DNA from: JACPUW01 sp049115495
GTDB lineage: Bacteria; Bacteroidota; Bacteroidia; CAILMK01; JACPUW01
Length of the DNA stretch: 64,000 bases
Assembly (NCBI GenBank): GCA_049115495.1
Contig: JAGDZV010000002.1
Location: forward strand, 124,001 to 188,000
Direction: 5' to 3'
In this document: one piece after another, positions 8,274 through 17,316 of the stretch
Position numbering within the stretch: position 1 is the first letter of the stretch
How the letters are laid out: every line of letters begins with the position of its first letter
Position numbers and translations under genes: made by a program
The notes under the pieces: model-generated
The model's input: only the letters and a program-made list of their open reading frames with translations
The model's database searches: none
What the model was told of the DNA's origin: nothing

Positions 8274-10058
8274 ATGGATTTTATTGATAAAAAAGAGTTT
8301 GCGGAGGCGTCAAAACTCAAAAAATACGGTTTAGACTTTTTGTCAGGTACTTTGATGAAATTGTTTAGATACGATAAAGTAAATGACCTCTACAACTCTT
8401 CATATGATGAAAACCCACTAGTTTTCATAGATAATTTGTTTAAAAACCTTGATGTTACCATTGACGTAAAGGAGAAAGAACTGGAAAGGTTACCCAAAGA
8501 AGGTCCATTTATAATTACGGCCAACCATCCGTATGGCTTTATCGATGGATTAATTCTTATAAAAATATTGCTAAGTAGAAGACCAGACAGTAAGGTTATG
8601 GCCAATTTTATGTTAGAGAAAATTGAGCCTTTAAAACAGTCTTTCTTTGCAGTAAACCCATTTGAAGGAGATCATGTAAAAGCATCTAGTTTTGGGGGAT
8701 TAAGAAGAACCTTAACACATCTTAGAGAAGGTCATCCACTTGGATTATTTCCGGCAGGAGAAGTTTCGACAAGATATAGGGGCTCAAACAAAATTGCCGA
8801 TAGAGATTGGCAGCTATCGGCAATAAAGATTATTAAGGCAGCCAAAGTACCTGTAATACCTTTATTCTTTTTTGGAACGAATAGTGGTTTTTTTCATCTA
8901 TTAGGTAATATTCACCCAGCCCTTAGATCGGCAAGGATTCCGGCCGAAATTCTTAATAAAAAAGGACATACGATTTCTTTAAGAATTGGTAACCCTATAC
9001 AGTCCAAAGAAATAGCTGAGTTTAATACTGACGAAGAGATTGGAAAGTTTTTAAGAGCTAAGACATATGCCATTGGCACAGAGGTGAAGATTAAAAATTA
9101 TTTTAGGCCAAATTTTCAAGCCTTAAAAAGGCCCCAGCGAATAATTGATGCAGTACCAACTGAATCGCAGCTTGCCGAAATTGAAAAACTTGGTAGAGAC
9201 AGTTTTATTCTGGAGCAAGGAGACTTTTCAGTTTACATTGCCCACTCAAATCAGATTGAAAATATTCTTAGAGAAATAGGTAGGCTAAGAGAAATTACTT
9301 TTAGAGATGTAGGAGAAGGAAGCAACGAATCAATTGACATTGATGAGTATGATCTTTACTACAGACACATGTTTATTTGGGATAATAAAAAGGAGCAAAT
9401 TGCTGGAGCCTACAGAATTGGTAAAGGTGATGAAATAATGACCGATTATGGTAAAAACGGTTTTTATACCCAAAGTCTTTTTAGATATAAAGATGAGTTT
9501 GGATCAATTCTAAGACAAACCGTAGAGCTTGGGAGATCATTTGTAGTAAAGGATTACCAAATGAAACCGCTGCCACTATTTTTACTTTGGCGGGGGATTT
9601 TACATTTTCTGCTTCAAAATACACAGTATAGGTACATAATAGGGCCGGTAACAATTAGTAATCAGTATAGCGATATTGCAAAATGGATGATTATAGAGTT
9701 TGTTAAAAGGAACTTTTATGATGCCGAATTAGCGGGAATGGTGAATCCAAGAACTGAGTTTGAAGTAAAAAAGAAAGATAGAGACGAGAAACTGCTTGAT
9801 GCCTTAAATTTTTCTGATTTGGGTAAACTTGATAAACTCATTAGTGAAATTGAACCTTCAGAAAGTAGGGTGCCTGTTCTTTTGAAGAAATATTTAAAGC
9901 AAAATGCAAAGATTATAGGCTTTAATATTGATCCAAAGTTTAATAATGCACTTGATGGTTTAATGATTCTTGATATGAATGATTTGCCTCAAGGAACCAT
10001 TGATAAATTGAAAATGGAAATGAAAGAACAAAGTAGCAAGTTTTCTGGTGCTAACTAA
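8274..10058 (+). CDS. olsF: Bifunctional aminolipid acyltransferase (OlsF-like PlsC + GNAT fusion)
   Basis: A 594-aa fusion of two acyltransferases. The N-terminal half (~60-280) is a PlsC/LPLAT domain with NHPYGFIDG (catalytic His and Asp) and FPAGEVST as the phosphate-binding motif. The C-terminal half (~290-520) resembles the OlsB/GlsB N-acyltransferase fold (AGAYRIG, then the LGRSFV segment). This layout matches OlsF, the bifunctional enzyme known from Flavobacterium johnsoniae and Serratia. It N-acylates ornithine (or another amino acid such as glycine) and then O-acylates the product to give a membrane aminolipid. The acceptor amino acid cannot be read from sequence. The gene has its own -7 box and overlaps the convergent LysE gene by 8 bp at the 3' end. 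Confidence 0.85.
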   Translation: MDFIDKKEFAEASKLKKYGLDFLSGTLMKLFRYDKVNDLYNSSYDENPLVFIDNLFKNLDVTIDVKEKELERLPKEGPFIITANHPYGFIDGLILIKILLSRRPDSKVMANFMLEKIEPLKQSFFAVNPFEGDHVKASSFGGLRRTLTHLREGHPLGLFPAGEVSTRYRGSNKIADRDWQLSAIKIIKAAKVPVIPLFFFGTNSGFFHLLGNIHPALRSARIPAEILNKKGHTISLRIGNPIQSKEIAEFNTDEEIGKFLRAKTYAIGTEVKIKNYFRPNFQALKRPQRIIDAVPTESQLAEIEKLGRDSFILEQGDFSVYIAHSNQIENILREIGRLREITFRDVGEGSNESIDIDEYDLYYRHMFIWDNKKEQIAGAYRIGKGDEIMTDYGKNGFYTQSLFRYKDEFGSILRQTVELGRSFVVKDYQMKPLPLFLLWRGILHFLLQNTQYRYIIGPVTISNQYSDIAKWMIIEFVKRNFYDAELAGMVNPRTEFEVKKKDRDEKLLDALNFSDLGKLDKLISEIEPSESRVPVLLKKYLKQNAKIIGFNIDPKFNNALDGLMILDMNDLPQGTIDKLKMEMKEQSSKFSGAN

Positions 10059-10704
10059 TTTCAGGAACTTCCATATTAAAGTGATTCCCTTCAAAAAACG
10101 ATTGGTAAAAAACATAAATAAAATAGGCGCCAATAACTGTAAAAGCAATTCCAAGTACTTTATTTAAGATAAAGACTGCTCTTGGGGTCATTACTTTACC
10201 AATAAGCTTTGCCAAAAAAGCCTTTGTAATGTCGCTAATAAATATTACTCCTAGCAAGCCACCAATAAACTGACTAAACTCAAATCGATTTGTTGGGCTT
10301 ACACTACCTAAAATGCCAACCCAAAGTGCCACAGTAAATGGGTTTAGAATATTAACTCCAAATCCTTTTAGAATAAAATGGCCAAATGTTCTTTGGTTTC
10401 CTTCTATACTCACGTTTTGATTGGCCGTAGATTTTCTCAAAATCATTGTTAGGCCAAAAACGGCTATTAGAATACCTGATGCCAAACTAAAGGCTTGTTT
10501 AAAGGCGGTTAATTCAAAAAGAGGACGTAACCCAAGAAATATTAGGGCAAGGAGTATAAGATCAGAAATAAATATACCAAGTGCAAACCCCAAGGCTTTT
10601 CTAAACCCCATTCCCATACCTACTTTGATTAGATAAAAAAATGATGGGCCCGCACTAAACATTAGCACCAAACCGTAAAGAATACCTTTGATTAAATAGT
10701 CCAA
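10051..10704 (-). CDS. LysE/RhtB-family amino-acid exporter
   Basis: A 217-aa membrane protein with about six hydrophobic segments and the family's conserved start: GILYGLVLMFSAGPSFFYLI, with the GP in helix 1, and a downstream G(F/L)GVNILNPFTVALW segment. These proteins export amino acids or related small solutes through the inner membrane; the substrate is not predictable. The likely start is TTG (10702-10704). It overlaps the convergent olsF-like gene by 8 bp. Confidence 0.85.
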   Translation of the reverse strand: MDYLIKGILYGLVLMFSAGPSFFYLIKVGMGMGFRKALGFALGIFISDLILLALIFLGLRPLFELTAFKQAFSLASGILIAVFGLTMILRKSTANQNVSIEGNQRTFGHFILKGFGVNILNPFTVALWVGILGSVSPTNRFEFSQFIGGLLGVIFISDITKAFLAKLIGKVMTPRAVFILNKVLGIAFTVIGAYFIYVFYQSFFEGNHFNMEVPEIS

Positions 10705-10840
10705 TACTGTTAAAGAATTAAGATCAATACAATAAGTTCAATTGATGCTTCTTTAATGTGAAAATCAAATTAAAGTTTTACAAATCTTTATTCTCTAAAG
10801 TTTAGCTTGTATTATTAAGAATGTAAAGAAGAGATGCTCT

Positions 10841-11236
10841 TTAGCTACTCTGCCCTTTAAATTTAGATGGGTCAAATTTTTCACCACCTAAACCATAAAG
10901 AAGTATCATTCTACTATACCTAATAAAGGGAGGTATGAGCAAGAAGGCCAAGCTGGCTATGATGCCAACGTAGGTCCACATATCGGGGTTTCCAAAAAAA
11001 AAGAAAATTATAAGGCTAGTGGTTATAGCTAAACCAGCATTAAATCCATAGGTTATATACATGGCTCCCCAGTAAAATCCGGGTTCTGGCTCAAAGTCCA
11101 TATTACAATTTGGGCAATGCCTGTGCATTTTTAAAAAGCTCCAAGAGTAAGTAGGGTGTAAAAATGCATTTTGAGATCTGCAATGGGGGCATTTTTGCTT
11201 AATCATGCTCCCAAACCAACCAGGGTATTTAGACAT
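10841..11236 (-). CDS. DUF983 membrane protein with zinc-ribbon-like cysteines
   Basis: About 131 aa. The N-terminus has two CPxC knuckles (CPHC and CPNC, ~18 residues apart), a probable zinc ribbon, followed by the DUF983 signature FEPEPGFYWGAMYITYG and two transmembrane helices. DUF983 genes are widespread next to cytochrome oxidase genes in Bacteroidota and Proteobacteria, but the function is unknown. The ATG at 11236 overlaps the stop of the 90-aa gene by 8 bp; an upstream in-frame codon at 11287 would add 17 residues overlapping that gene and is less likely. Confidence 0.85.
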   Translation of the reverse strand: MSKYPGWFGSMIKQKCPHCRSQNAFLHPTYSWSFLKMHRHCPNCNMDFEPEPGFYWGAMYITYGFNAGLAITTSLIIFFFFGNPDMWTYVGIIASLAFLLIPPFIRYSRMILLYGLGGEKFDPSKFKGQSS

Positions 11237-11501
11237 TTTGCAATTGCTGTTTTTTATTTCGATATCTAAAAAACCAAATAGCTCCAATACTTACTATCAT
11301 GATATAGGGCATGGCAAGTAGGTATAAGATGCCTTGGTTTAATCCCAAGCCTGAAGTTCCACCATCGGCTAAATTACTTTCAACAGTAGATTTACAAGCT
11401 TGACATTGGGCCGCAACCTCACCAAAATTTGAGACTAAAATGGTGACAATGATTACACCAATAACAGCAATTTTCGAATATTTAGTGTTAATTCTAACCA
11501 T
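11229..11501 (-). CDS. 90-aa membrane protein with CxxC in the oxidase operon
   Basis: Two hydrophobic segments (residues ~11-28 and ~58-77) flank a short loop containing QCQACKSTVESN and GGTSGLGLNQG; the C-terminus is basic. The first segment can act as a signal anchor or cleavable signal peptide, placing the CxxC on the periplasmic side. It overlaps the DUF420 gene by 8 bp upstream and the DUF983 gene by 8 bp downstream, so it belongs to the operon. I do not recognise a characterised family. A role in oxidase copper or heme delivery is inferred only from context. Confidence 0.75.
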   Translation of the reverse strand: MVRINTKYSKIAVIGVIIVTILVSNFGEVAAQCQACKSTVESNLADGGTSGLGLNQGILYLLAMPYIMIVSIGAIWFFRYRNKKQQLQNV

Positions 11502-12024
11502 AATAAGGGGCTATCATCAAATATACCACTACTCCTGTTATGGCCACATAAAGCCATAAAGGGAATGTAATTTTCGCCAGTTTTCTATGCATTTCTATTC
11601 TACCAGTAATGGCCCTTATGTAAGTAAACAACACGAATGGAATAATTACAACAGAAAGTAGAATATGGGAAATAAGTAAAGTGTAGTATAAATATTTTAC
11701 CAGTCCTTCGCCGCCAAACGGGGTAGGAGGGGTGCTTACATGATATAGTACATACATCACCAAAAACAAAAGAGAAATACCTAGTGCAATTTTCACTAGG
11801 TTTTCGTGCCGCTTAACCTGTTTGTTTTTAATAGCTACAAAGGCAAAAATGAGCACAATGGCTGTTATGGCATTAAGACTAGCATAAATAGGGGGTAAAA
11901 AGCTAAAGTCAACACCTTTTATATATTGATCTCTAAAAAGAACTGCAACAACAACAGGAATTACAATTGATACAATTGTTGCGAGCCTGTTGTATTTCTT
12001 AATTTTTGATAGGTTCGTTTCCAT
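11494..12024 (-). CDS. DUF420 (YozB/CtaM-like) membrane protein
   Basis: A 176-aa protein with five hydrophobic segments and the DUF420 signatures HVSTPPTPFGGEG..KYLYY, LLISHILLS, and RIEMHRKLAKIT..LWLYVAITGV. DUF420 proteins accompany caa3-type oxidases; related proteins (CtaM) are needed for oxidase maturation in firmicutes. Conserved histidines in the membrane segments could bind metal or heme. The ATG at 12024 is chosen over a GTG at 12033. It overlaps the 3' end of the Sco-like gene. Confidence 0.88.
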   Translation of the reverse strand: METNLSKIKKYNRLATIVSIVIPVVVAVLFRDQYIKGVDFSFLPPIYASLNAITAIVLIFAFVAIKNKQVKRHENLVKIALGISLLFLVMYVLYHVSTPPTPFGGEGLVKYLYYTLLISHILLSVVIIPFVLFTYIRAITGRIEMHRKLAKITFPLWLYVAITGVVVYLMIAPYYG

Positions 12025-12607
12025 ACTCTGCACGTAAAACCACTAATTCACCTAAAATGTTTCTATCAAATTTGCCATGTGCCGTATAATAAATTGAACG
12101 GATTCTTCCGTCTTTATCAATTAGGTAAGATACATGATCTTTTAAGGGGTTTTCACAGAAAGAAAAGCTATTTTGCAATTTAGATTCAATTAAATCTTCC
12201 ATTTTCAACTCGGCTTTTTCTTTGAGCCAAACGGAGAAAGTGTCTGACTTTAAATCAATGTCTGATAAGCTCAAAATAACAACGTCGTCAACCATATTTC
12301 TTGGATGCACTTTGGCTTTCTCAAGCCTTACGGCAAGGGCGGTTAGGTTCGAATGTGCATCGTCCCAAATACTGTTTTCTAAGCCTTCACTTAAGTAAAG
12401 CAGAACGTGCTTATTTTCAACAACTTCAGGATTTGATAATATAGTTTGAAAGTCTATGGCAAAATCTACCGAATCTCCATTAACAAGAGATTTTTCGCCA
12501 TATACGGGAAGATTAACTAACTGAGTGGTACCGGTTTTAAAAACCAGTATAAGTGCTAATGGCACTACCAGCACAATAATTAAAATGCCGGCATTTCGCC
12601 AATTCAT
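11999..12607 (-). CDS. Sco1/SenC-like protein lacking the copper-binding cysteines
   Basis: A 202-aa protein with an N-terminal membrane anchor (residues ~5-25) and a thioredoxin-like periplasmic domain. Position in the operon, length, a VVILSLSDID strand and the late HVSYLIDKDGRIRSIYYTAHG segment correspond to Sco-family proteins, which load copper into the CuA site of subunit II. The hallmark CxxxC motif is absent: the expected region reads LLYLSEGLENSIWDD, and the only cysteine in the protein is in SFCENP. If it is a Sco homologue it cannot bind Cu(I) in the standard way. The family assignment is an inference from order and weak pattern. Confidence 0.55.
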   Translation of the reverse strand: MNWRNAGILIIVLVVPLALILVFKTGTTQLVNLPVYGEKSLVNGDSVDFAIDFQTILSNPEVVENKHVLLYLSEGLENSIWDDAHSNLTALAVRLEKAKVHPRNMVDDVVILSLSDIDLKSDTFSVWLKEKAELKMEDLIESKLQNSFSFCENPLKDHVSYLIDKDGRIRSIYYTAHGKFDRNILGELVVLRAEYGNEPIKN

Positions 12608-12611
12608 CTTC

Positions 12612-12947
12612 TTAACCTTGAGTTTCTATTATGAGCAGCGCTACGAGATAAACAACAAAAATTAAAGGAAGAATAACAGAATACATTAATCTCTTTAATT
12701 CATGTTTCATGTGCATAAAGTAAAGCACAATTCCCGCAGCCTTAAATACAGTTAGTACTAAAAATATTACGGTTCTAGCAACACCAGGATTCATTGCAAA
12801 CGCAAATACAAACTCTACTGCAGTAAGAACAAATAGTACGAAAAACACTACCCAAATTTCTTTTTTATTTGAGTGAGGGACGTGCAAGCCATATGCTTCT
12901 GCTTCGTATTCCCCGTCTTTTACCATATCGTGTGGAGAGTCAGACAT
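12612..12947 (-). CDS. Cytochrome c oxidase subunit IV (caa3/prokaryotic type)
   Basis: A 111-aa protein with a ~30-residue hydrophilic N-terminus followed by three transmembrane helices, including YFMHMKHEL, the typical segment of the small oxidase subunit IV in Bacteroidota. It stabilises the oxidase core and has no cofactors. It lies 4 bp from the Sco-like gene and 30 bp from the subunit III gene. Confidence 0.9.
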   Translation of the reverse strand: MSDSPHDMVKDGEYEAEAYGLHVPHSNKKEIWVVFFVLFVLTAVEFVFAFAMNPGVARTVIFLVLTVFKAAGIVLYFMHMKHELKRLMYSVILPLIFVVYLVALLIIETQG

Positions 12948-12977
12948 AATGTAATCTTTTTTCGAGTTTTAAATTAA

Positions 12978-13925
12978 TTAAATCAAATAGAATAGGGTGA
13001 ATACAAATACCCAAACCAAATCTACAAAGTGCCAGTATAAACCAACTTTTTCTACCATCTCATAATGGCCTCTTTGGAGCATTAGTCCTTTAGACACCAT
13101 AATAAATAGAATTACAAGTATAACAACACCTGAGAATACGTGAAATCCATGAAATCCAGTGATAAAGAAGAAAAGTTTCCCGAATGATAATGTTTGACCT
13201 GAAGGGATTACCATTTCTGCGGTTCCTGGGTCTACGTAATCTCCATTATGGTTCATGTAAGCCACACCATTTCCGTCAAGTACCGGGTCCGAAACAACAG
13301 GGAAATGATCTGGGCCTAATAATTTAGATCCATCATTTCTTTCTTCGCCATGAATATTCCATTCTTCACCATCTATAACTGTTTTAACAGGATAAAAAAT
13401 TCGTCTCTCAGCAATCCAACCTTTAGGGTCTTCATGGCCATGAGCTTCACCATCAAGCAATTCTTGTTCAATTTTGAAATCATTCTCAGATACGCCAATC
13501 CATAAGCCTTGATGTAGTAAGTGAGACCACTCATAGGCTTGACAGCCTAAGAAAAGAGCGCCACCAATAATCGTAGCGAATAAATATTTAATTACCGCGC
13601 TATTATCTTTCCTATGCCCGGCTTCTACTGCCAATACCATGGTTAAACTCGAGGCAATTAAAATAAAGGTCATTAAACCAACAAATACCAACGGCCAACC
13701 ACCATGAGGAGCTAAGAAAGGAAAGCTTTGGTAAACAATCTCTGGATTTGGCCAAGTTGTGGCCGAGAATCTTTGAAAACCGTAAACGGTTAAGAAGGCT
13801 GAGAATGTAAAAGCATCTGAAAGTAAGAAGAACCACATCATTACTTTCCCATAAGTAGCACCTAAGGCCAGTTTTCTACCGTCCCAAATGCTTCCGCCGT
13901 TTTCAATTGTAATTTCAGTTGACAT
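12978..13925 (-). CDS. Cytochrome c oxidase subunit III with a hydrophilic insert
   Basis: A 315-aa heme-copper oxidase subunit III with the usual features: MWFFLLSDAFTFSAF, a Glu-containing helix after CQAYEWSHL, FITGFHGFHVFSGV, and the end GLYWHFVDLVWVFVFTLFYL. Between helices it carries a ~100-residue hydrophilic, acidic insertion (~145-245) that is probably periplasmic; long inserts here occur in other Bacteroidota. It is followed in the operon by subunit IV. Confidence 0.93.
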   Translation of the reverse strand: MSTEITIENGGSIWDGRKLALGATYGKVMMWFFLLSDAFTFSAFLTVYGFQRFSATTWPNPEIVYQSFPFLAPHGGWPLVFVGLMTFILIASSLTMVLAVEAGHRKDNSAVIKYLFATIIGGALFLGCQAYEWSHLLHQGLWIGVSENDFKIEQELLDGEAHGHEDPKGWIAERRIFYPVKTVIDGEEWNIHGEERNDGSKLLGPDHFPVVSDPVLDGNGVAYMNHNGDYVDPGTAEMVIPSGQTLSFGKLFFFITGFHGFHVFSGVVILVILFIMVSKGLMLQRGHYEMVEKVGLYWHFVDLVWVFVFTLFYLI

Positions 13926-13946
13926 ATGCTATTGCTTAAGTCTAAA

Positions 13947-14519
13947 TTATGCGTTGGTTAAGAATAAATATAAATAAATCCATAAAGCTCCTACAAAGTG
14001 CCAGTAGGTAGCAACAGAATTAATTTTTTGAGTTTTAATCTCAGCACCACTTAAAAGAAAAGATCTTAAAAGAGCCACTAAAATTGCTAAAAGTCCTATA
14101 GTAAAATGCACTACATGCACTCCTGATATTACGTACAAGAATGAACCAGAAGGGTTTCCTACTAAATAAATACCTTGATCCATTAGTTGGTTCCAACCTT
14201 CAAGTTGGAAATAAACAAAAAGCCCACCTACAATAAGAGAAAGTAAAAGTGCCACTTGCATCATGGCTTTATTCAGTTTCTTATGTGCAAATTGAGCAAA
14301 AGCCATGGTTCCGCTTGATAACAGAACTACTATACATGAATAAACGAAAATTGTAGGTAATTCAAAGTTTACCCAGTTTCCTTGTGCTTTTCTTACAATG
14401 TAACCACTAGTAAATGCAGCAAACATCATTGCCACGCTTACCAAAAAGATCCACATAGTAAATTGAGTAGGATCAATTTTGAAGTTGGTTTCTTCTTTTT
14501 TAGTTGTAAGTGTTGACAT
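13947..14519 (-). CDS. Second subunit III-type heme-copper oxidase protein
   Basis: A 190-aa, five-helix subunit III-type protein (FTMWIFLVSVAMMFAAFTSG, SGVHVVHFTIGL, and the YWHFVGALWIYLYLFL ending). Two adjacent subunit III-like genes are normal in Bacteroidota oxidase operons. Its ATG overlaps the stop of the heme O synthase gene by 1 bp (TAATG), implying translational coupling. Confidence 0.92.
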   Translation of the reverse strand: MSTLTTKKEETNFKIDPTQFTMWIFLVSVAMMFAAFTSGYIVRKAQGNWVNFELPTIFVYSCIVVLLSSGTMAFAQFAHKKLNKAMMQVALLLSLIVGGLFVYFQLEGWNQLMDQGIYLVGNPSGSFLYVISGVHVVHFTIGLLAILVALLRSFLLSGAEIKTQKINSVATYWHFVGALWIYLYLFLTNA

Positions 14520-15427
14520 TATTTTATCAAAAATTCAATTAGATAAATAATCAAAATTATAGGGAGATAGGCAAATGATGCAAACATTAATTTTTTCGCT
14601 TCCTTGTCTCCAAGAGTCTTGAATAACTTAATGGCTTTGCCCAATAAATACAATCCAGTAATAGATACGAGTACAGCACTAAACCAGGTAGTAACTCCAA
14701 AATAAGCAGGAATGAGAGCTGCCGGTATTAGTACGGTGGTTAAGATCATAATTTGCCAGGCAGAGTTCTTATCTCTTTGCCCGCCAATTGGCATCAATTT
14801 AAGGCCAGCTTTTTTGTAGTCAGCATCGAGCAACCAAGCAATGGCATAAAAGTGTGGAAATTGCCAAAAGAATTGAAGAACAAACAGGGTCCAACCGAAA
14901 GCTCCAATTTGCCCACTTGCAGCAGCTATGCCCACCATAGGAGGAATGGCGCCTGAAACAGCACCCACCCAAACTGAGATACCATTAATTTGCTTAAGCG
15001 GAGTATACATAAATGCATAAACTACTAAACCAATAAACGCAAGAATAGCGCTTAGCTCATTTAGAAAATACCCTAAAAGAAAAACACCAAGAATACCAGT
15101 TATAAAAGAAGCAAGAAGTGCTTCGTTAACTGACATTCTATTTGTAGCAACCGGTCTATTTAATGTTCTTGTCATTAATAGATCTGTTTTTCTTTCAATT
15201 ACTTGGTTTAAACTATTGGCAGATGCCACAGTTAAGAAACCACCAATGAGTAATGGAAAAAGTAAAAGGTAATCAGCAGCGCTTGAGGCAGCTACCATGT
15301 AGCCAACAAACGTTGAGAAAACCACTAAGCTAGTAAGCCTAAGTTTAAACAACTGGCTATAGTCTGAAGCTTTTGCCTTAGCAATTGCCTTAAACGAAAC
15401 CTGATTTATTGACTGACTAGAATTCAT
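14519..15427 (-). CDS. cyoE: Protoheme IX farnesyltransferase (heme O synthase)
   Basis: Transfers farnesyl from FPP to heme B to make heme O, the precursor of the heme A needed by subunit I. The 302-aa polytopic membrane protein has the UbiA-superfamily prenyl-diphosphate motif in the NQVIERKTD..MTRTLNRP form and a second Asp-rich loop near DADYKKAGLKLMP. It sits between subunit I (6 bp away) and a subunit III gene (1-bp overlap). No separate heme A synthase gene (ctaA) is in the window. Confidence 0.95.
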   Translation of the reverse strand: MNSSQSINQVSFKAIAKAKASDYSQLFKLRLTSLVVFSTFVGYMVAASSAADYLLLFPLLIGGFLTVASANSLNQVIERKTDLLMTRTLNRPVATNRMSVNEALLASFITGILGVFLLGYFLNELSAILAFIGLVVYAFMYTPLKQINGISVWVGAVSGAIPPMVGIAAASGQIGAFGWTLFVLQFFWQFPHFYAIAWLLDADYKKAGLKLMPIGGQRDKNSAWQIMILTTVLIPAALIPAYFGVTTWFSAVLVSITGLYLLGKAIKLFKTLGDKEAKKLMFASFAYLPIILIIYLIEFLIK

Positions 15428-15433
15428 TATTAC

Positions 15434-17287
15434 TTACTCTCCTTCAGTTACTTCTTCAGCTTTGGTAGTAGAATTTGGAGCAATCCTTTTTATAGGATCA
15501 TGATCTTCTGCATCATAATCAACTCCATTATCAATATCTTCTTCGCTTATCCATTGCGGAATGTAGTCAAGCGTTAATCTTTCGTCTGGTTTACTGAATT
15601 CATGTGGTCCTCTAAATACTGATGGAACAGGGCCATCCCAATTACCATGACCAGGATTAGCAACAGACCATTCTAATGTAGCACCTTTCCAAGGGTTTCT
15701 ACCAGCCTTTTCCCCATTAAACATACTTACAAAGAAGTTGTATAAGAATAAGAATTGAGCAGCGAAACCAACAATGGCAGCAACTGTCATGAATTTATTT
15801 AGATCAATAAAAACTTCAGCAAATTCAAACTCAGTAAATGCATAATATCTACGTGGTACACCAGCTAATCCTTGAAAGTGCTGCGGGAAGAACACACAAT
15901 AAACAGAAACAAAAGTTAACCAGAAGTGCAGGTAACCCAATTTCTTATTCATAATTCTACCAAACATTTTAGGATACCAATGGTAAACTCCTGAGAACAT
16001 ACCAAATATTGCAGATGCACCCATTACAATATGGAAGTGAGCTACAACGAAATATGTATTATGAAGCGGAATGTCAATAGCTGCATTTCCTAAGAATATA
16101 CCAGTTAAACCACCACTAATAAAAAGTGAAACAAGTCCAATGGCGAACATCATTCCATTTGTGAAGCGGATGTTTCCTTTCCATAATGTAGCTAAATAGT
16201 TAAAGGTTTTAACCGCTGATGGAATTGCAATAATTAAAGTTACAATCATGAATACACCTCCTAAGAATGGATTCATACCCGTTACAAACATGTGGTGACC
16301 CCACACAATGAAGGATAGTACCGAAATACCTAATAGTGAAATTACCATTGCGTGATAACCAAATATTGGTTTACGTGCATTGGTGGCAATTACTTCTGAG
16401 GTAATGCCCAAAGCAGGCATTAAAATGATATAAACTTCAGGGTGACCTAGGAACCAGAATAAGTGTTGGAAAAGAATTGGACTACCACCAGTTTGAGCGG
16501 TAAGCGCTTCGCCTCCAATAAATATGTCTGATAAGTAGAAGGACGTACCAAAGCTTCTATCAAAAATTAACAACAAGGCAGCAGAAAGTAATACTGGGAA
16601 TGATAATGTACCCAATATAGCTGTTAAGAAAAATGACCAAATTGTTAATGGTAATTTTTTGAAAGACAATCCTTTTGTTCTCATATTAAGGATTGTAGAA
16701 ATATAGTTTAGTGCACCCATTAAAGATGATGCAATGAACAATGCCATTGATACCAACCATAATGTCATTCCTAATCCTGAACCAGGTATTGCCTTAGGTA
16801 AGGCACTTAATGGCGGATATATAGTCCAACCTGCAGAAGCCGGTCCAGATTCAATAAACAATGACATTAACATGATTACTGAAGAAACAAAAAAGAACCA
16901 GTAAGAAAGCATGTTTAAGAAGGGTGATGCCATATCTCTAGCACCAATCTGCAATGGAATAAGTAGGTTCGAGAAAGTACCACTAAGGCCGGCAGTTAAT
17001 ACAAAGAATACAATTATGGTTCCGTGCATCGTTACTAGGGCCAAATACTTATCCGGAGAAAGAATATATGCTTCTCCAGTGTCAGTTAAGTAATTCCCAA
17101 AAAGACCTTTCAAAAAGCCAAGGTCCATTCCGTCCCAACCAAGTTGTAAACGGAAAAATACAGATAAGAATCCACCAACAAACCCCATAATAATACCAGT
17201 AATAAGGTACTGGCGGGCAATCATTTTGTGGTCCTGACTGAAGATGTACTTTGTGATAAAACTCTCTGAGTGTCCGTGAGCGCTCAT
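15434..17287 (-). CDS. ctaD: Cytochrome c oxidase subunit I
   Basis: The catalytic core of a proton-pumping heme-copper oxidase: 617 aa, about 12 transmembrane helices. Visible landmarks are HPEVYIILMPALG (the His-Tyr crosslink and CuB ligand), GHHMFVTGM (the CuB His pair), VVAHFHIVMG (heme ligands) and MHGTIIVFFVL near helix II. A ~55-residue acidic C-terminal tail is present. It is followed by cyoE and preceded by subunit II. Confidence 0.97.
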   Translation of the reverse strand: MSAHGHSESFITKYIFSQDHKMIARQYLITGIIMGFVGGFLSVFFRLQLGWDGMDLGFLKGLFGNYLTDTGEAYILSPDKYLALVTMHGTIIVFFVLTAGLSGTFSNLLIPLQIGARDMASPFLNMLSYWFFFVSSVIMLMSLFIESGPASAGWTIYPPLSALPKAIPGSGLGMTLWLVSMALFIASSLMGALNYISTILNMRTKGLSFKKLPLTIWSFFLTAILGTLSFPVLLSAALLLIFDRSFGTSFYLSDIFIGGEALTAQTGGSPILFQHLFWFLGHPEVYIILMPALGITSEVIATNARKPIFGYHAMVISLLGISVLSFIVWGHHMFVTGMNPFLGGVFMIVTLIIAIPSAVKTFNYLATLWKGNIRFTNGMMFAIGLVSLFISGGLTGIFLGNAAIDIPLHNTYFVVAHFHIVMGASAIFGMFSGVYHWYPKMFGRIMNKKLGYLHFWLTFVSVYCVFFPQHFQGLAGVPRRYYAFTEFEFAEVFIDLNKFMTVAAIVGFAAQFLFLYNFFVSMFNGEKAGRNPWKGATLEWSVANPGHGNWDGPVPSVFRGPHEFSKPDERLTLDYIPQWISEEDIDNGVDYDAEDHDPIKRIAPNSTTKAEEVTEGE

Positions 17288-17316
17288 AATAATTTTTTAG
17301 GTGTTTATTGGCTGTT

